Of a stretch of DNA of 64,000 nt, positions 50,963 to 60,361 are shown in pieces. A program made the translations under genes and the position numbers. Position 1 is the stretch's first letter. Each line of letters starts with the position of its first letter. Source of the stretch: Paraconexibacter sp040581415 (GTDB lineage: Bacteria; Actinomycetota; Thermoleophilia; Solirubrobacterales; Solirubrobacteraceae); contig NZ_CP114014.1 in the NCBI RefSeq assembly GCF_040581415.1, positions 2,232,001 through 2,296,000 of the forward strand. Direction: 5' to 3'. The notes under the pieces were generated by a model. That model searched no databases. It had not been told where the DNA came from and worked only from the letters and a program-made list of their open reading frames with translations.

Positions 50963-53062
50963 GTGTCCCGTGTGGTGCAGGTCGAGCCGATCACGACGGC
51001 TCGCGCGCTGCGCGGACCGTTCGACTACGTCGCCCCCGAGGGTGCCGCGGTCGGCATGCGGCTGGTCGTCCCGTTCGGCCACCGGGACGTGCCTGCGGTC
51101 GTGACGGCGATCGCCGAGGACAGCGAGCACGAGCTGGCCGACGTCCGCCGGGTGGTGGAGCCGGCGCTCCCGCCGGAGCTCGTCGAGCTGGCCTTCTGGA
51201 TCGCCGACGAGTACTGCTCGACGCCGGCGCGCGGGCTGTCGCTGATGCTCCCGCCCACGGGGGTCCGCGCGAAGACCGCGCTGTGGGCGGCTGCAGTCGC
51301 CCCCGCCCCCGCCGCCGAAGCCGACCCGGCTGCCGCCGCCGAGGGCGAGGTGCGTCTCAACGACGCCCAGCGCGCGCTGCTCGCGAGCCTGCCGCGCTTC
51401 ACCGGCCCGGACACCGCCGCGCTGCGGCGCCTCGAGGGCCGCGGCCTCGTCGCGATCGAGTCCCGGGTCGTCCGCCGCGCGCCGCTGAACGTGGAGGTCG
51501 GCGCCGTCCGCGAGCGTCCCGAGGCGACGGCCGAGCAGCAGGCCGCGATCGACCGGATCGTCGCCGCCGCCCCCGGGGAGCGGCTGCTGCTGCACGGCGT
51601 GACGGGCTCGGGCAAGACCGAGGTCTACCTGCGTGCCGCCGAGCGCGCGCTGGCCGCCGGCCGGACGGTGCTCGTCCTCGTCCCCGAGATCGGGCTCACG
51701 CCGCAGATCGTCGCCCGCTTCGCGGCGCGGTTCGGCGACATGGTCGCGGTGCTGCACTCGCAGCTCGGCGCCGGCGAGCGGTTCGACGAGTGGATGCGCC
51801 TGCACCGTGGCGAGGCGCGCGTCTGCGTGGGCCCCCGCAGCGCGGTGTTCGCGCCGCTGCGCGACCTCGGCCTGGTCATCGTCGACGAGGAGCACGACAG
51901 CTCCTACAAGCACGAGGGGGACCCGCGCTACGACGCGCGTGGCGTCGCCGAACGCCGCGCGGCGACGAACGGCGCGGTCCTGCTCGTCGGCAGCGCGACC
52001 CCGCGGCCCGAGTCGATCCACGCGATCCCGCGCCTGCGGATGCCCTCCCGGGTCGACGGGCAGCCGCTGCCGCCGGTGCGCGTCGTGGACATGCGCGCCG
52101 CGTCCCACGCGCTGCACCCGTCCACGCACGACGCGCTGATGGCGGCGCGCAAGGCGATCGTGCTGCTGAACCGGCGGGGCTGGTCGAACTTCCTCACCTG
52201 CCAGACGTGCGGCCGGGCCTGGGAGTGCCCACAGTGCGACGTCACGCTCGTCCTGCACCGCGACCAGCACGGCATGGCCTGCCACCACTGCGGCCACCGC
52301 GAGCGGATCCCGCGCGCCTGCCCGGACTGCGGCGGCATCTCGATCGCGCGGCACGGGCTTGGGACCGAGCGGCTGGCGGACGACCTCGCGGCCACCGGCG
52401 CGCAGGTCTTCCGCCTCGACGCCGACGTGGGCCGCGGGGCCGCGGTCCTCGCCGCGTTCGGGGCGGCCGAGCGCGGGATCCTCGTCGGGACCCAGATGGT
52501 TGCCAAGGGGCACGACTTCCCGGACGTCGACCTCGGCGTGGTCGTCGACGCCGACAGCACCCTGCGGTTCCCGGACTTCCGCAGCGAGGAGCGGACGTTC
52601 GCGCTCGTCACCCAGCTCGCCGGTCGGGCCGGGCGGGGAACTGGACCCACCCGCCCGCAGGTGCTGGTCCAGACGATGGACCCCGAGGCCGAGGCGATCC
52701 GCTTCGCCGCGCGTCACGACAGCGACGCCTTCCTGCGCGCCGAACTGGTCCGCCGCCGCGCGCTGCGCTACCCGCCGTTCGCGACGCTGATCCGCGTGGT
52801 CTGCGGCGCCGAGGCGCCGGGCGCGGCGATGGCGACGGCGCTCACCATCGTCAAGGCGCTGCGGGCGGGCGACGAGCCCGGCGTCCAGGTCCTCGGCCCC
52901 GCCGCGCTCTTCCGCCTGCGCGGCCGCGAGCGCGGCCAGGTGGTCGTCAAGGCGGACGAGCGGGGGCCGGCGATCGCCCTCGTCCGGGGGGTGGTGGAGG
53001 CGATCTCAGGCGACAAGGCGCACAAGGGCGTCACGCTCAGCGTGGACGTGGACCCGCAGTAG
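50963..53062 (+). CDS. priA: Primosomal protein N' (replication restart helicase PriA)
   Basis: A protein of 699 residues. The N-terminal DNA-binding part (FDYVAPEGAAVGMRLVVPFG) is followed by Walker A HGVTGSGKTEVYL, DEEHDSSYKHEG and GSATPRPESI. Then comes the zinc-binding insert with eight Cys (TCQTCGRAWECPQC ... CHHCGHRERIPRACPDCG), and GTQMVAKGHDFPDV in the helicase C domain. The spacing is complete, so it may be an active helicase, although some actinobacterial PriA proteins lack activity. It is the first gene of the priA-def-fmt-rsmB run. Confidence 0.95.
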   Translation: MSRVVQVEPITTARALRGPFDYVAPEGAAVGMRLVVPFGHRDVPAVVTAIAEDSEHELADVRRVVEPALPPELVELAFWIADEYCSTPARGLSLMLPPTGVRAKTALWAAAVAPAPAAEADPAAAAEGEVRLNDAQRALLASLPRFTGPDTAALRRLEGRGLVAIESRVVRRAPLNVEVGAVRERPEATAEQQAAIDRIVAAAPGERLLLHGVTGSGKTEVYLRAAERALAAGRTVLVLVPEIGLTPQIVARFAARFGDMVAVLHSQLGAGERFDEWMRLHRGEARVCVGPRSAVFAPLRDLGLVIVDEEHDSSYKHEGDPRYDARGVAERRAATNGAVLLVGSATPRPESIHAIPRLRMPSRVDGQPLPPVRVVDMRAASHALHPSTHDALMAARKAIVLLNRRGWSNFLTCQTCGRAWECPQCDVTLVLHRDQHGMACHHCGHRERIPRACPDCGGISIARHGLGTERLADDLAATGAQVFRLDADVGRGAAVLAAFGAAERGILVGTQMVAKGHDFPDVDLGVVVDADSTLRFPDFRSEERTFALVTQLAGRAGRGTGPTRPQVLVQTMDPEAEAIRFAARHDSDAFLRAELVRRRALRYPPFATLIRVVCGAEAPGAAMATALTIVKALRAGDEPGVQVLGPAALFRLRGRERGQVVVKADERGPAIALVRGVVEAISGDKAHKGVTLSVDVDPQ

Positions 53063-53094
53063 CGACGGCCCGACGGCGCGACGCCCGACGGGCC

Positions 53095-53175
53095 GGTCGG
53101 TGGCAGCGGCGACCGACCCCGATGCGTCTGACGTCCAATCCTGGCTGCCCTGACGACCAAAACCGGACGTCAGAC
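53095..53175 (+). repeat. Hairpin and 50-bp palindrome between priA and def
   Basis: GGTCGGT-N10-ACCGACC (53095-53118) is a perfect 7-bp stem and probably helps end priA transcripts. It is followed by the fourth 19-12-19 palindrome at 53126-53175: GTCTGACGTCCAATCCTGG, loop CTGCCCTGACGA, CCAAAACCGGACGTCAGAC. Here 15 of 19 positions pair, the weakest of the four, while the loop is almost the same as in the copies at 10 kb. Confidence 0.75.
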
Positions 53176-53211
53176 CGTCGGGCGGGGCGCTCGGTACCCT
53201 TGGAGATCGCA

Positions 53212-53832
53212 ATGGCAGATCAGGAACTCCAGGAGCTCGACCCCGCCGACACCGTCGCCGACGCGGACATCGAGGTCAGCCCCGCGCCGAAGCTCGACCC
53301 CGAGACCATCGCCCGCCGCCGCGAGGCGCTGCGGCGCGTGCGCAAGTGGGGCGATCCCGTCCTGAAGACGCGCGCCCTGGAGGTCTCCCGCTTCGACGAC
53401 GCGCTCCGCACGCAGACGGCGACCATGGGCGCCCTGATGGACGACGCGCTCGGCGTCGGCCTCGCCGCGACCCAGGTCGGGCTGCTCCAGCGCCTGTTCG
53501 TCTACCGCGTCATGAGCGGCGCGCCCCTGAACGTCCTCGTCAACCCGGTGATCGACTGGTCCTCGAAGGACGAGGAGTGGCTCGAGGAGGGCTGCCTGTC
53601 GCTGCCCGCGGTGCACGTCGACGTCGAGCGTCCGGTCCACATCCGCGTCAGCGCCCAGGACGAATGGGGCGAGCACATCTCGATCGAGGCGAGCGGCCTC
53701 GAGGCGCGCATCATCCAGCACGAGCTCGACCACCTCGACGGCACGCTGATCCTGGACCGCACCCCGCGCAGCCAGCGCAAGGACGCGATGCGCGCCATGC
53801 GCGAAGCGCTCGCGGCCGACGAGCACCCGTAG
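53212..53832 (+). CDS. def: Peptide deformylase
   Basis: A protein of 206 residues with the three deformylase motifs: GVGLAATQVG, EEGCLSLP (Cys metal ligand) and QHELDHLDG (two His ligands and catalytic Glu). The N-terminal 40 residues are an acidic extension. It removes the formyl group from new proteins. GGAG is 6 nt before the ATG and TACCCT lies at 53195-53200. It is followed after 3 nt by fmt. Confidence 0.96.
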   Translation: MADQELQELDPADTVADADIEVSPAPKLDPETIARRREALRRVRKWGDPVLKTRALEVSRFDDALRTQTATMGALMDDALGVGLAATQVGLLQRLFVYRVMSGAPLNVLVNPVIDWSSKDEEWLEEGCLSLPAVHVDVERPVHIRVSAQDEWGEHISIEASGLEARIIQHELDHLDGTLILDRTPRSQRKDAMRAMREALAADEHP

Positions 53833-53835
53833 CCC

Positions 53836-54723
53836 GTGCGGACCGTCTACCTCGGGACGTCGTCCTTCGCGGCGGCGATCCTCGAGCACCTGGCCGCGGG
53901 CGACCACCATCCGCAGCTCGTCGTCACCCGTCCCGACCGCCCGGCCGGCCGCGGGCGCAAGCTGACAGCGCCGCCGGTGGCGGATGCCGCGAAGGCCCTG
54001 CAGATCGACACCTTCCAGCCGGACGACGTCAACGCCCCCGAGGCCCGCGAGCGCATCGCCGCGGCGACCCCCGACGTGCTGATCGTCTGCGCGTTCGGGG
54101 CGCTGGTGAAGCAGGACCTCCTCGACGCGCACGAGATCCTCAACGTCCACCCGTCCCTGCTGCCGCGCTGGCGGGGCGCCGCGCCGATCGAGCGCGCGAT
54201 CATGGCCGGGGACGACCGGACTGGCGTCTGCATCATGCGCCTCACCGCGGGGCTCGACAGCGGCCCCGTCGCCCTCACGGAGACGACACCGATCGGCCCG
54301 GCCGACACCTTCGGGACGCTCGCGGCACGGCTGGAGCAGATCAGCGGGCCGCTGCTCACGCGCGCCCTCGACGAACGCCCGGACTATGCCGAGCAGGTCG
54401 AGGATGGCTTGACCTACGCCGAGAAGATCGTCGCGGCCGACCGCACCCTGGACCCGGACGCCGGTGCACCCGCCATGGACCGCACCGTCCGCGCACTCAC
54501 CCCGCACATCGGCGCCCGCATCGACCTCGGCGAGGACCGCGGCTTCCTCGGGGTCCTCGAGGCCCACCCGGTCACGGCCGGCGAGGGCGGCGCCCACGGA
54601 AGCGTCGTCCCCCAGGGCGACCGCCTCTTCTACGGCGACCTCGAGCTGCTGCGCGTGCAGCCGCCCGGCGGCCGGCCGATGGACGCGGCCGACTACGTGC
54701 GCGGCCAGGCGAACTCCCGATGA
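53836..54723 (+). CDS. fmt: Methionyl-tRNA formyltransferase
   Basis: A protein of 295 residues with a GTG start. The formyl-THF domain has YLGTSSFAAAILEHL, TRPDRPAGRGRKL, NVHPSLLPRWRGAAPIERAI and MRLTAGLDSGPV. The C-terminal OB-like domain (LTPHIGARIDLG) is shorter than in E. coli. It formylates initiator Met-tRNA and works with the adjacent def. Its stop overlaps rsmB (ATGA). Confidence 0.95.
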   Translation: MRTVYLGTSSFAAAILEHLAAGDHHPQLVVTRPDRPAGRGRKLTAPPVADAAKALQIDTFQPDDVNAPEARERIAAATPDVLIVCAFGALVKQDLLDAHEILNVHPSLLPRWRGAAPIERAIMAGDDRTGVCIMRLTAGLDSGPVALTETTPIGPADTFGTLAARLEQISGPLLTRALDERPDYAEQVEDGLTYAEKIVAADRTLDPDAGAPAMDRTVRALTPHIGARIDLGEDRGFLGVLEAHPVTAGEGGAHGSVVPQGDRLFYGDLELLRVQPPGGRPMDAADYVRGQANSR

Positions 54724-56009
54724 CCCCGCCGCGGCCGTCCGGCCGCCCACGCAAGCCGCCACCGGCCAAGGCCCCCGCGCGGCTGACGCCCCCGGCCGCC
54801 CCGCGGACCTCGACCGTCAGCCCCGCCCGCCGCGCCGCCTGGGACGTCGTCCTGCGCACCCTGGCCGACGACGCCTACGCCGACCGCGCCCTGACGACAG
54901 CTGCCGAGGGCCTCGAGCCCCGCGACCGCGCCCTGGCCAAGCAGCTCGCGTTCGGCGCGGTGCAGCGCCGCGGCACGCTCGACTGGGTCATCAGCCGGAT
55001 GGCGCCCGGCAAGCCGCTGGACCCGCCCGTCCGGGCCGCGCTCCACCTCGGGATCTACGAGCAGCTGTTCCTGACCACCGCCGACCACGCGTCCGTCGAC
55101 CAGGCCGTCGAGCTCGCCAAGCCCAACTACGGTTACACGCTCGTCAACGCCGTCCTGCGCCGCCTGCAGCGCGAGCCGATCGAGCTGCCGCCGGACGACA
55201 CGATCGCCGGCGCGGCCGTCCACCACTCCCACCCGCAGTGGCTCGTCGCCCTGTGGTGGAAGCAGCTGGGGGCCGAGACCACCCGCGCCCTGCTGAAGTC
55301 CGGCAACGAGCCCGCTGAGCTCGCGCTGCGGATCAACACGCTGGCGGCGGGCACGTACGACGAGGCCGACCTGCCGCCGGGCCGCCGCGAGGACGACGCG
55401 CTCGTCGTCGACGGGCCGTTCGACGTCGCCGGCTCGTCGCTCTTCCGCGCCGGGGTGATCACGCCGCAGTCCCGTGCCGCCCAGCGGGTGTCCGCCTACC
55501 TGGCGCCCCAGCCGGGCGAGCGCGTCCTGGACCTCTGCGCCGCGCCCGGGGGCAAGAGCACGCACCTCGCGGCGCTGATGGGGGACACCGGCACCGTCGT
55601 CGCCGTCGAGCGCCACCCCGGCCGGGCCCGTGCCCTGGGCGCCGCCTGCGCCCGGATGCACGCCACCTGCGTGGAGGTCGTCACCGGGGACGCCAAGCAC
55701 TACGCGACCGACGAGCTGTTCGACCGGGTGCTCGTCGACCCGCCGTGCTCGGGACTGGGGACCCTGCGGACCCACCCCGACCTGCGCTGGCGGATGACGC
55801 CGGAGGCGATCGACGGCCTGGTCGTCGTGCAGGACGCGATCCTCGCCGCCGCGCAGGCCGCGCTGAAGCCGGGTGGCACGCTCGTCTACTCGACCTGCAC
55901 GATCAGCGCCGCTGAAGACCGGCTCCAGTCCGAGGACCGCTTCCAGACGCTGCCGCACGTCGACGGCACCGACGGCTTCTCGGTCGCGCGGGTCAGCAGC
56001 AGCACCTGA
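54720..56009 (+). CDS. rsmB: 16S rRNA (cytosine-967 C5) methyltransferase RsmB
   Basis: A protein of 429 residues. An N-terminal NusB-like helical domain (RRAAWDVVLRTLADDAYADRAL) is followed by the SAM methyltransferase domain with LDLCAAPGGKSTHLAALM, VDPPCSGLGTLRTHPD, and YSTCTI, which gives the two catalytic Cys. The first 35 residues are Pro/Arg-rich. It modifies C967 of 16S rRNA. The def-fmt-rsmB-rpe order is common in Gram-positive bacteria. Confidence 0.95.
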   Translation: MTPPRPSGRPRKPPPAKAPARLTPPAAPRTSTVSPARRAAWDVVLRTLADDAYADRALTTAAEGLEPRDRALAKQLAFGAVQRRGTLDWVISRMAPGKPLDPPVRAALHLGIYEQLFLTTADHASVDQAVELAKPNYGYTLVNAVLRRLQREPIELPPDDTIAGAAVHHSHPQWLVALWWKQLGAETTRALLKSGNEPAELALRINTLAAGTYDEADLPPGRREDDALVVDGPFDVAGSSLFRAGVITPQSRAAQRVSAYLAPQPGERVLDLCAAPGGKSTHLAALMGDTGTVVAVERHPGRARALGAACARMHATCVEVVTGDAKHYATDELFDRVLVDPPCSGLGTLRTHPDLRWRMTPEAIDGLVVVQDAILAAAQAALKPGGTLVYSTCTISAAEDRLQSEDRFQTLPHVDGTDGFSVARVSSST

Positions 56010-56045
56010 GCCGCCGCGGCGGGCCGGGACGCCCGGCCCCTCACC

Positions 56046-56051
56046 TAGACT
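56046..56051 (+). promoter_or_regulatory. -10 box (TAGACT) of the zinc-ribbon gene
   Basis: TAGACT ends 7 nt before GTG 56059, with no ribosome site. No -35 is recognisable. The same TAGACT at the same distance precedes the gene at 60362. Confidence 0.5.
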
Positions 56052-56058
56052 CCGCTGC

Positions 56059-56286
56059 GTGGAATCGTCCTCCGTCAACCTCGGGCCGTCCTGCCCGTCG
56101 TGCAAGGAGCCGTGGCTGCGTCCGTCGACCCTGCCCGGGCGCTACCGCTGCGTGTACTGCCTCCACCGCTTCGAGCTCCGCTCCGTCTGTCCCGACTGCG
56201 GCGAGCACGGCACCATCGTGCGGATGTCCTCGACCGCGATGACGACGTGCAACCACTGCGGCGGCTCGATGCTCACCGAAGTCTGA
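56059..56286 (+). CDS. Small zinc-ribbon protein
   Basis: A protein of 75 residues from GTG 56059. It has four CxxC pairs: CPSC, CVYC, CPDC and CNHC, so it should bind two zinc ions. The arrangement resembles YfgJ-like zinc-ribbon proteins, whose role is unknown. It lies between rsmB and rpe and may be leaderless. Because of its size it is easy to miss. A partner or nucleic-acid target cannot be told from sequence. Confidence 0.75.
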   Translation: MESSSVNLGPSCPSCKEPWLRPSTLPGRYRCVYCLHRFELRSVCPDCGEHGTIVRMSSTAMTTCNHCGGSMLTEV

Positions 56287-56312
56287 CCGTCCTCAGCCAC
56301 CCGGAGTCCCCA

Positions 56313-56969
56313 GTGCCCGACCGTCTCGTCGCCCCGTCGATCCTCTCTGCCGACTTCGCGCGCCTCGGCGCCCACGTCGACGAGGTCATCGCCGCCGGCG
56401 CCACCCTCATCCACGTCGACGTCATGGACGGGCACTTCGTCCCGCCGATCACGCTCGGCCCGGTGATCGTCGAGTCGCTCCGCCGGCACGTCGGCCCGGA
56501 CATCGACCTCGACGTGCACCTCATGATCGAGCGCCCCGAGCGCTCGGTGGCCGCCTTCGCCAGCGCCGGCGCGACCGGCATCACGATTCACGCGGAGGCC
56601 ACGCCGCACGTGCTCTACGCACTCGACGCGATCCGCGAGGCCGGCTGCCGCGCCGGCCTGGCCGTCTGTCCCGCGACGCCGCTGGGCATCTTCGAGGACG
56701 TCGCCGTCGACCAGGCGCTCTGCATGACCGTGAACCCGGGCTGGGGCGGGCAGCCGTTCATCCCGTCCTCGCCCGACAAGATCCGCCGCCTGCGGGCGCT
56801 GATCGGCCCGGATGTCCCGCTGATGGTCGACGGTGGCGTCGGCGTGAAGACCGCGCCGCAGTGCACCGAGGCGGGCGCCGACTGGCTCGTGGCGGGGAAC
56901 GCGGTCTTCGGGGCGGACGACCCCGGCGCGGCCTACCGCGAGGTCGCTGCCGCTGCGGGCGTCGCGTAG
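56313..56969 (+). CDS. rpe: Ribulose-phosphate 3-epimerase
   Basis: A TIM-barrel enzyme of 218 residues: LVAPSILSADFARLG, HVDVMDGHFVPPIT, DVHLMIERPE, TVNPGWGGQPFI and LMVDGGVG, with the catalytic Asp residues present. It interconverts ribulose-5-P and xylulose-5-P in the pentose phosphate pathway. The GTG at 56313 gives the canonical start and has CCGGAG upstream. It closes the priA-rpe run. Confidence 0.95.
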   Translation: MPDRLVAPSILSADFARLGAHVDEVIAAGATLIHVDVMDGHFVPPITLGPVIVESLRRHVGPDIDLDVHLMIERPERSVAAFASAGATGITIHAEATPHVLYALDAIREAGCRAGLAVCPATPLGIFEDVAVDQALCMTVNPGWGGQPFIPSSPDKIRRLRALIGPDVPLMVDGGVGVKTAPQCTEAGADWLVAGNAVFGADDPGAAYREVAAAAGVA

Positions 56970-57021
56970 CGGACCCACACCGGAAACACGAGCGAACGGT
57001 CCGCCTGCGAATCTGCGCGGC

Positions 57022-57747
57022 ATGATCGTCTCCGCGACCGACGTCACACGCCGCTACGGGACCGGGGAGGCGACCGTCGACGCCCTCCGCGGGGTCAGCG
57101 TGGCGTTCCCGCCCGGGCAGTTCACCGCGATCATGGGCCCATCGGGCTCGGGCAAGTCCACGCTGATGCACATCCTGGCCGGCCTCGACCGGCCCACCGA
57201 GGGCTCGGTCGTGATCGACGGCACCGAGATCGTCGGCCTCGACGATGCGGCGCTCACGCAGCTGCGCCGGGACAAGCTCGGCTTCATCTTCCAGTCGTTC
57301 AACCTCCTGCCGGTCCTGACCGCGGAGGAGAACATCCTGCTTCCGCTGTCGATCGCGGGGCGCAAGCCGGACAAGGCCTGGGTCGACACGCTGATCGCGA
57401 CGGTCGGGCTCGGCGACCGCCTCACGCACCGTCCCGCCGAGCTCTCCGGCGGCCAGCAGCAGCGGGTCGCCGTCGCGCGCGCCCTCGCGTCCCGCCCGGC
57501 GGTCGTCTTCGCCGACGAGCCGACCGGCAACCTGGACTCGAAGACCTCGGACGAGGTGCTGCAGCTGCTGCGGCGCAGCGTCGACGAGTTCGGGCAGACG
57601 ATCGTGATGGTCACCCACGACCCCGAGTCGGCCAAGATCGCCGACCGGCTGCTCGTGCTCTCCGACGGCCTGCTGGCCGAGGACTCCGCGGGCGTGGCCC
57701 CGACGCCGGCCGCCGGGGCAGCGCCGACGGCTGACGCCGGGGCGTAA
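57022..57747 (+). CDS. ABC exporter ATPase, MacB/LolD type
   Basis: A protein of 241 residues with Walker A MGPSGSGKSTL, Q-loop FQSFNLLP, signature LSGGQQQR, Walker B VVFADEPTGNLD and H-loop THD. GLDRPTEGSVVIDG and the DEPTGNLDS stretch put it in the MacB/LolD/FtsE group. The C-terminal 25 residues are Ala/Pro-rich. It starts 7 nt after GAATCT, a possible -10 box. It is 3 nt before the permease gene. Confidence 0.93.
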   Translation: MIVSATDVTRRYGTGEATVDALRGVSVAFPPGQFTAIMGPSGSGKSTLMHILAGLDRPTEGSVVIDGTEIVGLDDAALTQLRRDKLGFIFQSFNLLPVLTAEENILLPLSIAGRKPDKAWVDTLIATVGLGDRLTHRPAELSGGQQQRVAVARALASRPAVVFADEPTGNLDSKTSDEVLQLLRRSVDEFGQTIVMVTHDPESAKIADRLLVLSDGLLAEDSAGVAPTPAAGAAPTADAGA

Positions 57748-57750
57748 CCC

Positions 57751-60300
57751 GTGCGCAAGGTCGCCCTCCGCGGGCTGCTGGCCCGCAAGACCCGCCTCGC
57801 GCTGACCGCCCTCGCGGTCGCGCTCGGCGTCACGCTGATCAGCGGGACCTACGTCTTCACCGACACGATCAACCGGTCGTTCGACCAGATCTTCACGGTC
57901 TCGTTCTCCAAGACGGACGTGGTCGTCAGCCCCGACGACGACCTCGGCGGGGACGACGGCACGACCATCCCGCTCACCAGCGACCTCCTGCGCAAGATCC
58001 GCGCCGTGGACGGCGTCGACGTCGCGGAGGGGTCGATCTCCGACATCAACGGCGTCGTGCTCGGCAAGGACGACAAGCCCGTCTCGAGCGGCGCCCCGAT
58101 GTTCATCGCCTCCCTGCAGGGCCGCGTCTTCGAGGCGCTGACCGTCGCCGACGGCCGGCTGCCGACGGCCGCGGGGGAGGTCGCGCTCGACAAGGGCACG
58201 GCCGACAGGGAGGGCTTCGACCTGGGCGACCGCATCGCGGTCCAGGGCAAGGCGCCCAAGCAGGAGTTCAAGCTGGTCGGCACGACGACGATCGCCGGGG
58301 CGGAGTCGCTCGGCGGCGCCGCGTTCGCCACGATGACCCTGTCCGAGGCCCAGCGGATGACGGGCAAGGCCGGCAGGTTCGACCTGATCTCGATCGCGGC
58401 GGACGACGGAGTCGACCCCGCGGCGCTGACGGCCCGCCTGCGGCAGGTGACCGGCCCGGGCATCAACGTCAGGACCGGCAGCCAGCAGGCCGACAGCGCG
58501 TCGTCCGACATCCGCGGCGGGCTCTCGATCCTGACGACCGCGCTGCTGGCGTTCGCCGGCATCTCGCTGTTCGTCGGCGCGTTCATCATCTTCAACACGT
58601 TCTCGATCACGGTCGCCCAGCGCGCCCGAGAGTTCGCCCTGCTGCGGACGCTCGGCGCCACGCGCCGCCAGGTCCTGCGCTCGGTCGTGGGGGAGGGCCT
58701 GACCATCGGCGTGCTGGGCTCCCTCGCCGGGCTGCTGCTCGGCGTCCTCGTGGCCAAGGGCCTGAAGGCGCTGTTCAGCGCGCTGGGGATCGACCTGCCG
58801 TCGAACGGCACGGTGCTGCTGTCCCGGACGATCATCGTGTCGCTCGTGGTCGGGACCGTGGTGACGGTCCTCTCGTGCATCGCACCCGCGCTGCGGGCCA
58901 CGCGCGTGCCGCCGGTTGCGGCGCTGCGCGAGGGCGTGGCCATGCCGGAGACGCGCTCCTCGCGGCTCGCGTTTCCGCTCGCCGTCGCGCTGACGGGCCT
59001 GGGCGTGGCACTGCTCGTGCTGGGGCTGTTCGTGGTCTCGGGCTCGACCGCGGCCCTGAGCCTGACCGGTGGCGGCGCGGGCGCCGTGTTCCTAGGTGTG
59101 GCGCTGCTCAGCCCGCGCCTGGTCGGCCCGCTGGCGGGCGTGGTCGGCGCGCCGCTGCAGCGGGCGTTCGGCCTGACCGGCCGCCTGGCGCGTGAGAACA
59201 GCGTGCGGCAGCCGGGGCGGACCGCAACGACGGCGGCGGCGCTGATGGTCGGCGTCGCGCTCGTCTGCTTCGCGTCGATCTTCGCGGCCGGCGCCAAGCA
59301 GACGATCGCCGAGGCGGTCGACAACGGGCTGCGCGGTCAGCTCATCCTGCAGAACCAGGCGGGCTTCGGCGCGTTCACCGCCGAGGCCGGCGAGGCCGTC
59401 GCGAAGGAGCCCGGGGTCGCGGTGGTCAGCCCGCTGCGCGGCGGGCAGACGCGGGTCGACGGCGTGCAGGGCAAGCAGCGCATCGTCGGCATCGACCCCG
59501 CCACCTTCGAGCGGGTCTACCGCGTCCAGATCCGCGAGGGCGGCGCGGAGGCGATCCGGTCGCTCAAGCCCGGCCAGGCCCTGGTCAGCCAGGACTACGC
59601 CGACGACAACGGCGTGGGCGTCGGCGACGAGCTGAACGTGCAGAACCCGCGCCGCGAGACGCTGAAGTGGCAGGTCACCGGGATCGTCAAGGACAAGGGC
59701 GGGCTCGTCGGCCCGCTGGTGGTCCCCAACGCCGTCCTGGCGGACGAGTTCAGCGTCACCAACGACCAGCTCACCTTCGTCGAGCTCGACCAGGGCGTCG
59801 ACGCTGCGGCGGTCAAGCAGCGGATCGACGCGCTCTTCTCCCGCGACTTCCCCCAGGCCGAGGCCCGGACGGCCGAGCAGTTCAAGAGCGACCAGCGTGA
59901 CCAGATCAACCAGCTCCTGGGTCTCATCTACGCGCTGCTGGCGCTGTCGGTGATCGTGTCGCTGTTCGGGATCGTCAACACGTTGGTGCTGTCGATCACC
60001 GAGCGCACGCGTGAGCTCGGCATGCTGCGGGCGATCGGGACCTCGCGCAAGCAGGTGAAGCAGATGATCCGGCTCGAGGCGGTGATCACGGCGCTGATCG
60101 GCGGCATCCTCGGGCTCGTCCTCGGTGTCGGACTGGCTGTCCTCGTGACCCGCGCGATCGACGACTTCAGCCTCTCGTTCCCCGTGGCCACGCTGGTCGC
60201 GGTGCTGATCGCGTCCGGGGTCGCGGGCGTCCTGGCGGCGATCATGCCGGCCCGGCGGGCGGCCCGGCTGGACGTGCTGGAGGCGCTCGCCTACGAGTGA
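57751..60300 (+). CDS. ABC exporter permease with two FtsX domains
   Basis: A protein of 849 residues with a GTG start. An N-terminal helix (LALTALAVALGVTLISGTYVF) is followed by a large outer domain, the first three-helix FtsX block (LTTALLAFAGISLFVGAFIIFNTF, LLRTLGATRRQVLRSVVGEG), a middle membrane segment, a second outer domain and the C-terminal FtsX block (LLALSVIVSLFGIVNTLVLSI, GMLRAIGTSRKQV). This duplicated layout is typical of Gram-positive lipid or peptide exporters. The substrate is unknown. Confidence 0.92.
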   Translation: MRKVALRGLLARKTRLALTALAVALGVTLISGTYVFTDTINRSFDQIFTVSFSKTDVVVSPDDDLGGDDGTTIPLTSDLLRKIRAVDGVDVAEGSISDINGVVLGKDDKPVSSGAPMFIASLQGRVFEALTVADGRLPTAAGEVALDKGTADREGFDLGDRIAVQGKAPKQEFKLVGTTTIAGAESLGGAAFATMTLSEAQRMTGKAGRFDLISIAADDGVDPAALTARLRQVTGPGINVRTGSQQADSASSDIRGGLSILTTALLAFAGISLFVGAFIIFNTFSITVAQRAREFALLRTLGATRRQVLRSVVGEGLTIGVLGSLAGLLLGVLVAKGLKALFSALGIDLPSNGTVLLSRTIIVSLVVGTVVTVLSCIAPALRATRVPPVAALREGVAMPETRSSRLAFPLAVALTGLGVALLVLGLFVVSGSTAALSLTGGGAGAVFLGVALLSPRLVGPLAGVVGAPLQRAFGLTGRLARENSVRQPGRTATTAAALMVGVALVCFASIFAAGAKQTIAEAVDNGLRGQLILQNQAGFGAFTAEAGEAVAKEPGVAVVSPLRGGQTRVDGVQGKQRIVGIDPATFERVYRVQIREGGAEAIRSLKPGQALVSQDYADDNGVGVGDELNVQNPRRETLKWQVTGIVKDKGGLVGPLVVPNAVLADEFSVTNDQLTFVELDQGVDAAAVKQRIDALFSRDFPQAEARTAEQFKSDQRDQINQLLGLIYALLALSVIVSLFGIVNTLVLSITERTRELGMLRAIGTSRKQVKQMIRLEAVITALIGGILGLVLGVGLAVLVTRAIDDFSLSFPVATLVAVLIASGVAGVLAAIMPARRAARLDVLEALAYE

Positions 60301-60348
60301 GCACCGGCGCGGAAACCCGCAAATTGCGGCCGGAAGCCGCCGTCCGGT

Positions 60349-60354
60349 TAGACT
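60349..60354 (+). promoter_or_regulatory. -10 box (TAGACT) upstream of the ATC-start gene
   Basis: TAGACT ends 7 nt before ATC 60362. TTGCGG at 60324-60329 is a possible -35 with a 19-nt spacer. The box and its distance match that of the zinc-ribbon gene at 56046. Confidence 0.45.
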
Positions 60355-60361
60355 TCCCTTC

